Position numbers and translations under genes: made by a program
Part shown: piece by piece, positions 13,201-22,200 of the stretch
Position numbering within the stretch: position 1 is the first letter of the stretch
Layout of the letters: each line of letters opens with the position of its first letter
Notes under the pieces: generated by a model
What the model saw: the letters and a program-made list of their open reading frames with translations, nothing else
Told to the model about the DNA's origin: nothing
Databases searched by the model: none
Assembly (NCBI GenBank): GCA_934047225.1
Contig: OW203989.1
Span: 12,003,977-12,067,976 of the forward strand
DNA length: 64,000 nt
DNA from: Ypsolopha sequella
Taxonomy: Eukaryota > Arthropoda > Insecta > Lepidoptera > Ypsolophidae
Direction of reading: 5' to 3'

Positions 13201-16200
13201 CATAAATTAATGAGAAAAAAGCAAAAATATTTCAATTGTGAAATAAAATCCACCAGTGATGAACATTTTTTTTAATGACACTAAAGTTAAAAAGCAATAT
13301 AAATTAAAATATTGGACGAATACACCAGATAGGTACCTAACGATCGATAATGAAAGGCGCCCAAAGCTGACCGCGAGGTGCAGCTTGCGTCGCCCCTCGC
13401 AGCCTGCCGCCCCGGGCTATGGCCGTTTTGGCCTTAGAGTAAATACGCCACTGTCTACATGGAGTCAGTTTTAAGCAGTGATTGTAGTAACCTGAAGTTG
13501 TTTTCCATTGTAAGGGTTCGTCATAATCATTCCATAGAGCAGGCAGTTACAGATCTTGCAATCTACGGCGATTAATCAAGTCAGGCACGCATACTAGCGC
13601 AATATGTATACACTACCTAATAAAAGTAGAGCGAATTAGTCTTCGTGAATGGACGCGTCTCCTGTAGTGAAATATCAGTATATTTTTATAGTAACTGACT
13701 AATTAGTTACAGCAAAGTTCGAAACTTTTTGCTTTTTTGAAAAATTCCTATTATTACCGAAGTTAGCGATAGCGATATTTATCACTTTTAATATGAAATC
13801 GTGTCAGATGACGTCACGCGACATGCCGTTAAGCTCACATTGATTGCCAATAACTTCGTCATTTTTTGAGATATCGAAAAAATAATTTTACTACTGTTTT
13901 TAACTTTGATTTTCATAAAAATCCTGATGTAGGACACGGGCTCATTGTAAAAACTAGAACTAATTTTGCCGCCATAAATTGAACAGCGTATTGATCAGCC
14001 AATGGTCAGTCGCCAGAACTTTGTCTTCAATTAGTAAAACTTCGAGTAATTCAAATATTTTTTTCACAGACGACTACAGTATCGTCTCTAGTACGGACTC
14101 TCCCGCGTCTGCTCGCGAGCGACAACTTCAGTCACATAATGATACCGTTCCAAGAGTTTTGTAAGATCGTGCTACCATCCAAGGCGGCGCGACAAGAGCG
14201 CATCGATTTCAACATACCTGCAGAACCACCAGTGTATATCGCTGGAATTGAGGAGCACATCACTATACTGCCGTCCTTGCAGAAACCGAGAAAAGTTACT
14301 TTGAAAGGTAAATCTACATACATACATACTCACGCCTGTCTATTGGAGGGGTAGGCAGAGACTGCAGATTTTCATCTGCTACGATCCTGACGCACTTTGA
14401 AAGATAATCACTTTGTAAACTAAATTCTATCCCGTCTAATTGACCGGACTTTAATTTGCGTTTATTAAAGCAAAGGAGCGTTAAATGGAATGTCAAACAC
14501 CATGCAAAGCTTATTGCAGATGGTGCCTTGATACGAATTTTATTTAAATTTTGTCAAATCCCATAAAAAAATTAATAAACCAAATCTTGTAGTCGTTTAT
14601 CAGTATAGTTACTTATTTTACTGTATTTGGATAAAATAAGTCAAATATACTGTGAAACGAGTACAAGTGCAGTTTTATTTATCATGTTCTTATCAAAGTT
14701 TCACCAAGTGCCAACAACCGCAAGTGTCAATCATACAAATCTTTTGTTCTTATAATACCTACTGAATAAATAACATACCTGGATTTGCATCTTAAAGTCG
14801 TAACGTAAGAGCAATGGATTTTATACATCAAAAGCTTACTTTGTTGGGGTTTACTAGAAATGTCAAAAAACCGGTTAATAATATTTTTTTTTATTTATAA
14901 CACTTTGCACATTTACACATTTACACAAATAACTTAAAAGACGAAAGAAACAATTAAACATGGTGTACAAGGGCGGCATCTTGCAAGCAACCCTTGTTAG
15001 CTAACAGAAAGATAAACAAAATAACATTGCTAACTAATTTAATAGTTAATTAGTTAGCAATATTTCGCGACTCGAGATTGGAAATGGTGTCGATTCGGTG
15101 TAGCATGACTTGATTAGCGTCCCGTCTTTGTCTTTTCGATACAGAAAGACAAAGACAGAACACTTAAATTAAGTTTAGTCCTGTCAAATAAGTTAAGTCG
15201 TACTATAGCGAATCGACACAAATAACCGCCCTAATCAAAAACCTCTTCGTTATAGGCTCGGACGGCAAGTCCTACATAATAATGCTGAAGCCGAGAGACG
15301 ACTTGCGCAAAGACTACCGGCTCATGGAGTTCAACGCCGTTGTGAACAGATTCCTGCAAGACGCACCAGAGACAAGGCAGAGACGGTTGTACATCAGGAC
15401 GTATAGTGTCTTGCCGCTCAACGAAGAGTGCGGTCTCATCGAATGGGTACCCAATCTAGTGGGCTTGAGGCCCGTATTGATGCATATTTATAAGCAAAAA
15501 GGTGAGATGTTTAATATTTACTGGTATATCGTGTTAAACGAAATAGACATTACAGCTAAGAGGGTGTTAACACCGGGGAGCCTGATGAAGGTCACTCTTA
15601 AGTTGACCGAAACGTCGAGATTTTTTCGTAAAAATCAAAGTGAGTTAAGACTCAATAAGGCTCTTATAAATCTATTTCGTTATTCACATGTGTTCGGTTA
15701 TTCTGCTTTATTTGTAGTAAATTGTGTATATGGACGTTGCGACAGTGTGCGTGCTTGCAGGAGCATGTCGAACACACATTTGCATGTATATAGTTACTTC
15801 ACACAGGCAAATATGAAGTGGACGTCTTTAGATATAGTCTAAGGCCCACTTGCAGCATGATCGAGAAAAAATCCTTAACGCTCGTGTTAACTAACCCAAG
15901 GGAAGAGTTAACTTACCCGACATCATTAGTTCTATTGCACCATGATAATATCGAAGCGGGTTAGTAATCACGAGCTAAGCGATTGTTTGACATTTGACAT
16001 TTATTTAAATGTTACCATAAAGTTATTAGTTGCAACCAATGAGGTATAGTATCTTTATAATGTAATTGGAAACAACACAATTTTACTCAAGGTGAGAGTC
16101 GGGTTAAATTCTGATGACTTTCTATAAGTTTAACCCCAGTTTAAGAACCCGCTCCGAATCGTATTTCATACATATCTAAAAACCATAATAACTCGCGAAA

Positions 16201-19200
16201 GTGGAACAATTCAATCAAATTAATTTTAGGCTTTCATTTAGACGGTCAATATGAAGTGGTGTATGTCCCTGATTTATTCACAAACATCGCGTTAAAGACC
16301 AGAAAAATATTTTAAATAATGGGTTTTCGCCCTAAAATTTTACAAGGCTTCGTAAAGTGACTTATGAACATTTAAAAAGCAAAGGAAGCACATACACCAC
16401 TTGGAAGTATCATCAATATTCTAGTTAATTAAAACAGAATAAAAAATAACAAGTAATTGAGGCACAATTAAGGTATTCACAAATAATTATTATTTCCAAC
16501 GCAAAAGACGAGACTCGCTCAGCACAGTTCAAACGGCGTGGGGCAAAGCGTGAGGCGCTTGTTTAGATCAGCCAGCCAAATATGCGCTTTATTGTCGCGA
16601 TACGTCTCGCTTCGCATTGGAGTTGGCATCGTCCCGCACCGGCTTCTTAACCCGAAATTTTGATTGGTGTAAGAGAGCTTTTTTTTAAGCCTATATTTTT
16701 TGACTTAACCCGAGTTAAGAACATGCTGCAAGTGGGTCTTAGTTTTTTAGATTTATTATTGCAATTTTAGTAATAGTTTCTGTTTATATTTAAAACTTTT
16801 TGATTGTGGTGTGTTACCTACCTTCTAACTTTTTTACGTAAATAACAAAATGTTGTGCATATCTATTATAGATATAAGCACCAGTCTTTAGTTTTGAATT
16901 TAATATTAATTTTATGGATGTTATGTGTTTGTATTGTTGATGTACCTTTATAAATAAATAAATACAAATAAAAATGAGCAAAGCAGATTAGTAATTTTAG
17001 ATTGCGAGAATGATGTTTGTGTGTTCAGGTATCCACACCAGCAACAGAGAGTTGAAAGAGATGATGTGTCACAGCAAAGATCCGGTAGAGAAGAAGAGAC
17101 GCATCTATGAGGAGAGGTTACTGCCGCGACATCCGCCCGTCTTCCAGGAGTGGTTCAGACGAGTCTTCTCTGATCCTTACGGGTGGTGAGTATATATGAG
17201 TTATTTTTGAGTGGTTTAAAGTTTGTCAAGTGTGCTTGACAATTACGCAAAATAAAGCATAGACACATTTTTGTAAAGTAACCTTATTAGGCATTTTTGC
17301 ACATTGCACATTATTTATTATACCCAATTTCAGTCGAATTCCCATAGCTTAAATTAATTTTATATTAATATAATTTAATTAATAAATAATTTAATTAATA
17401 AGACTTTAAAAAAAAAATTCAGAGTATATACACCATTTTAGAACATAGTTTTCATTATAAATTGTTTTTTTTTTATGTATAAATTAGGTATTAATTGCAT
17501 GTTAGTTTTTGTTTTCCACTTAGTTTTGTGTTTAATTTAATTTATGTATCACGTTAATTATGAATGCTGTGCATATCTGTTATAGATGTAAACATTAGTT
17601 TGAGAATTTTTCATGTGTATTATAAATGTTATGTGTTTACATTGTTGATGTGCCTTTTCTAATAAATAAATAAATAAATAAAAATAAATTATTTTGGTAA
17701 ATAAATCAATCGTTATTTTTTATGATTTTTTAAAGAATTTTCGGATATGACGTTATTTGGGAATTTTAGGAATTATACTGATTGTGATGTGTGATTGCTT
17801 ATAAAAAAAGTGGTCTGTGTCAAGCGGTAAGCTAATTAGAGACATGCATTTTTTGACCTCTTCATATTGACATCATTACAACATTATCGCCAAGCCAAGC
17901 GCCACTATCTCTTTCAAGCTTATTAATTTGTCCGGATTGTATCTGCATCCTTTTCATAACTCTATAGCGGCCGGGTTGGGGTCAACGCATAATTGCGTGA
18001 ATCTCCACCTTATAAATGGGCCGTTTAGACTGTTATAGCGCGTGAATATTGTATATGATAGTGATAGAGTGAGATAGACTACCTCGGGCACTCTAGCGCT
18101 AGTATCAAAATGCAACCCGTCTTACTGCGAGTTATGATGTAGGTATTACCGGTTGGCCTCAGCTTCAGGCCTCGAGAGGCGCGCCAAGCGGTTCTTCTTG
18201 CGACGGCACTGGCGGAGAGAACAAATGTATGACGTTGTATAGAGCCGGCCATGGGTCGCCACTCGCGCGTCTTGTCCGGCTTCGAGTGACTTGCGCTCTC
18301 GCGACGGCGGTGTGCGGGGAGGCGGGCGGTTGAAACAAATGTATGTGCCTACAGCGCGGTGGTCATAGCTCAGAGCCGCGCCAGTGATTGAGCGCATAGG
18401 ACGAACCTAGTGTCGAACGCTTTGCGCGAGCGAGCGCGCTACATATCCAATGCGGCCAAAGGCGCAGACGGGTGTCGTGGCAGGGCAAAGCCCGTCTCGA
18501 AAACCGCTTGGAAGCGCAGCAAGAAGCGCTGCCAGAAGCCTGAAGCTGTGGCCCTGGCGTTAGCTCGCGAAGCGCCTGTAGCTTTATGAATATGCATATG
18601 CGGTATTGAAATGCATGTAGAGATTTTTGCTATCATTTGTTTGAATTACTTTCATATTAGACAAATTAAACTTTTGTATTGTACCTTCAATGTAGTAATT
18701 AAGAATAATAATCGAGAGATGGTAGGTTAGTTTCGTAATATATTAGTGTTTGCCTCATTTTAAAAGGGAAGCCGATGGGAATCGTGTTATATGGATTTAA
18801 AAAAAATTGCTTCTTTATATGTATGTACCAGAAATACTTCAAAGGTTCTTGATGTGATTGTAATAACAGCAAAATGTGGTCGGGCAATGGTGTCGATTCG
18901 TTGTAACACGACTTAACTTATTTGACAGAACTAACCTTATTTTAAGCGTCCTCTCTTTGTCTTTTCAATACAGAAGGAAAAAGACAGAACACTTAAATTA
19001 AGTTTAGTCCTGTCAGATAGGTTAAAACGTGTTAAATCGAATCGACACAATTATCAATGTTTTGTCCACAGGTATCAAGCAAGATCCGCCTATATCAGGA
19101 CAACAGCTGTGATGTCAATGGTTGGATATATTCTTGGTAAGTTTTTTGTCCTTACTCAGTACTGAGACTGGCAGACATCTGGCAGGATAATGACGACAGG

Positions 19201-22200
19201 ATGACAGGCATGATGACTAAAAAATTCTAATTAGTCCGTCAGTTAGATTATCACAAAATATTGGACACGTATTTTTTATTTTGTCAATTAAACAAAAAAT
19301 GATGAAGATATAGCCCGCTAAAGTTCCACGTGACGTCACGCCTAAGTACACTTTTTACCTAGGCGTTTTACACCAGCCCCCACTCCCAAACTTTGACGCG
19401 CTTCATCTCTGTCATTTTTTGTTTGATTGACAAAAGAAAAAATACGTGTCCAATATTTTTTGATTATCTAAATGACGGACTAAATAGAATAATATTTTGT
19501 TTACCCTGTCATCTCCCCTATTGTAGGGGGGGGGTCGAAAATCAGCAAAAATCGATGACGTTATTTATGGACATCCCCATATTATTGTAATAAAGTAGAT
19601 TCAATTAAGAAATATTCCAATAAGCCCAATTGTATTGCAGGTTTAGGCGACAGGCACGGCGAGAACATATCCTTCGACTCCACAAACGGCGACACAGTTC
19701 ACGTCGACTTCAACTGTCTCTTCAACAAAGGTGAAGCGTTCGAGTGGCCTGAACGAGTGCCGTTCCGATTGACGCATAACATGGAGGCGGCCATGGGCCC
19801 GCTGAAACATGAGGGCATGTTCAGGTTTGTAGTGTTTTCTAAAGTCTCGCGGAGAGTTGATAAATATTATGAAAACGTCTCGCTATAGTGTTCGATCTGT
19901 TTGACGGGCATCGCTCATTGCCGCACGCACAGAGTTTTGTGGTACGAGGCTCACAGTTGTCGGTCAAGCGCGAGGCAATGGAATGCGCTTTGAATGTGTC
20001 GTTCGGCCGCAAATTCAAATTTTAATGAGTTCGCAAACCCTGCTTTTCGTTTGTTTTTATCATTTCTCGCCGAACAGACTTTAGTGTCTGTTAAAATTGG
20101 GACTCTAATCTCAAAAACTTCGACATATTGGCGAAGGGTCAAGTCAAAAGTAACCGGAATGGAAGAGCTTGCTCGACTAGATTGTTGGATGTGAGGCAAA
20201 AGTGTTGTGTAAGGATCGTTGGAAGTCTGTTGTCTCTGCCTATCCCTCTGGGAGACAAGCTTGATTATGTGTACGTATGTGTTGATCTCCAATTTAAATT
20301 TATTGTAGTCTTATTGCGATGGTCCGAGCTTTATCAGAATGACTGTCAAGAGAAGGTACGTCTTCGTAGACAATACCTTCAGTGTATTTGTAAGCTGCTA
20401 AAACAAACCCATTTAACGGATATTAGTTTTTAAAATATGATTTAATCGGTCATTTTGTTTTTGTCTCAGATGAATCATAAACACAAACCGACACTGAAAT
20501 TTCTTCGTTACAACTCTGCTATAAGATTCCAGCATATGCTGCGGGTGGCAAGGGGGAGCGGTGAACTTCAATTACAAACAGTAGACACATTTGTGGTTAA
20601 ATTCGCGGCTCATTCTTGCCGCCCGGATAGGGTTGCCAGGCTGTTTGGCTTTTTACGGTCGTGTACGGTCAGATTATTACGGTCCGGATTTTGTTAGGCT
20701 GTATGCCAACGCAGTCGCACAAGAATATGCCGACCGACGACCAACTTATTAATCTTGTAACAAAGCTGTAATACAATAATAACAAACGATTAAGATACGT
20801 AACCATTATTTTCACTATAATTTGTTATGTTCAGCTTTAAAAACGTCCGGCTTTTAAAAAGGTATATCCGGCTATAAAAAAGGATATGTCCGGCAAAATC
20901 CGGTCTAATATAATGTCGAGTCGGGCTTTTGTATTTAAAGCCTGGCAACCCTACGCTCGAAGCAAATTCGTTTTGGGAAACTCGTGGCCCTCGTCGTTGA
21001 GTTTAAAAAAAAAATGAATCCTTACAGGAAGAGCTGTGAAGCAGTGATGCACGCAATGCGCGCGCAGACGGCCGCCCTAATGTCTGTGATAGGGCCCTTC
21101 GTATACGACCCGCTCGTGTCTTGGGGCCGAGGACGTGCCATGGAGTGCGGGGAGAGAACCAACGAGCAAGCCTTGCAGCACTTACAGCATATTAGGCAGA
21201 GGCTCAACGGCATGGTAACTTCATCATTTTGTTTCTACGCATGAATAGATTAGATACAAAACTTACAAAGTTAGTTCATAATTGAATGATAAATCACTAT
21301 GGTCCATGGAACACGGTTCTTTGGTGTTGAAAAATTATCTAATTGTAAAATTTTGTTTGATTCGTTTCTCCACTGTAATCTACTTTATTACAATAAATTT
21401 TCAACGACGACGGAGAAATTATATACCTCGAATCATTCGTTGATTAGGATACTATCACATTTTGGTGTTATGTTTTGAAGATGAACAAGAGAATGACGTG
21501 AATGACTATCATTGAGCTCGTCTCCTACATGATGATTTTTATGAAAATCAATTGCGTTTAAGAAGCTAAAAACAGTAGTAAAATTGTTCTTTACATATCT
21601 CAAAAAATTACGAAGTTATTGGCAATCAAAGTGAGCACAACGGCATGTCTCGTGACGTCATCTGAGACGATTTCATACTAAAAGGGATAAATATCGCTAT
21701 CGCTAAATTCTCTAATAATAGGAAGAGTTCAAGAATTCAAAAAATTTTGTGCTTTGCATTAACTAATGCATTACCATAAAAATTTACTGATATTTTACTA
21801 ACGGAGACGAGCTCAATTATGGTTGTGCTTATTTCCAGTTTTTCCATTTCTTTTAAAATCAAAGACTATTTAAACTCCCTACATTGATTCCCGCTTGTTT
21901 CCGATACAATATTTATTAGTTTACAAAAAGCTTGAGGCATTGTCAGATAAGAGTTCTTTGTGAGGTAGTCATTGAAAAAATTACATATACGTAAAAATCG
22001 TTACTGGACAAATGTATTTTTACAGGAAAAGCACACGCGTTTCGATGATTGCCAACTATTTAGCTTTCAGTGCAACTACTTAATGTACTTAAATACCATT
22101 GCTTAGATGAAATACTGTTTTGTTTTATCCATAATCGATATTGGTATCGATTCGGCATAACACGTCTTAACTTATTTGACAGGACTAACCTTATTTTAAG

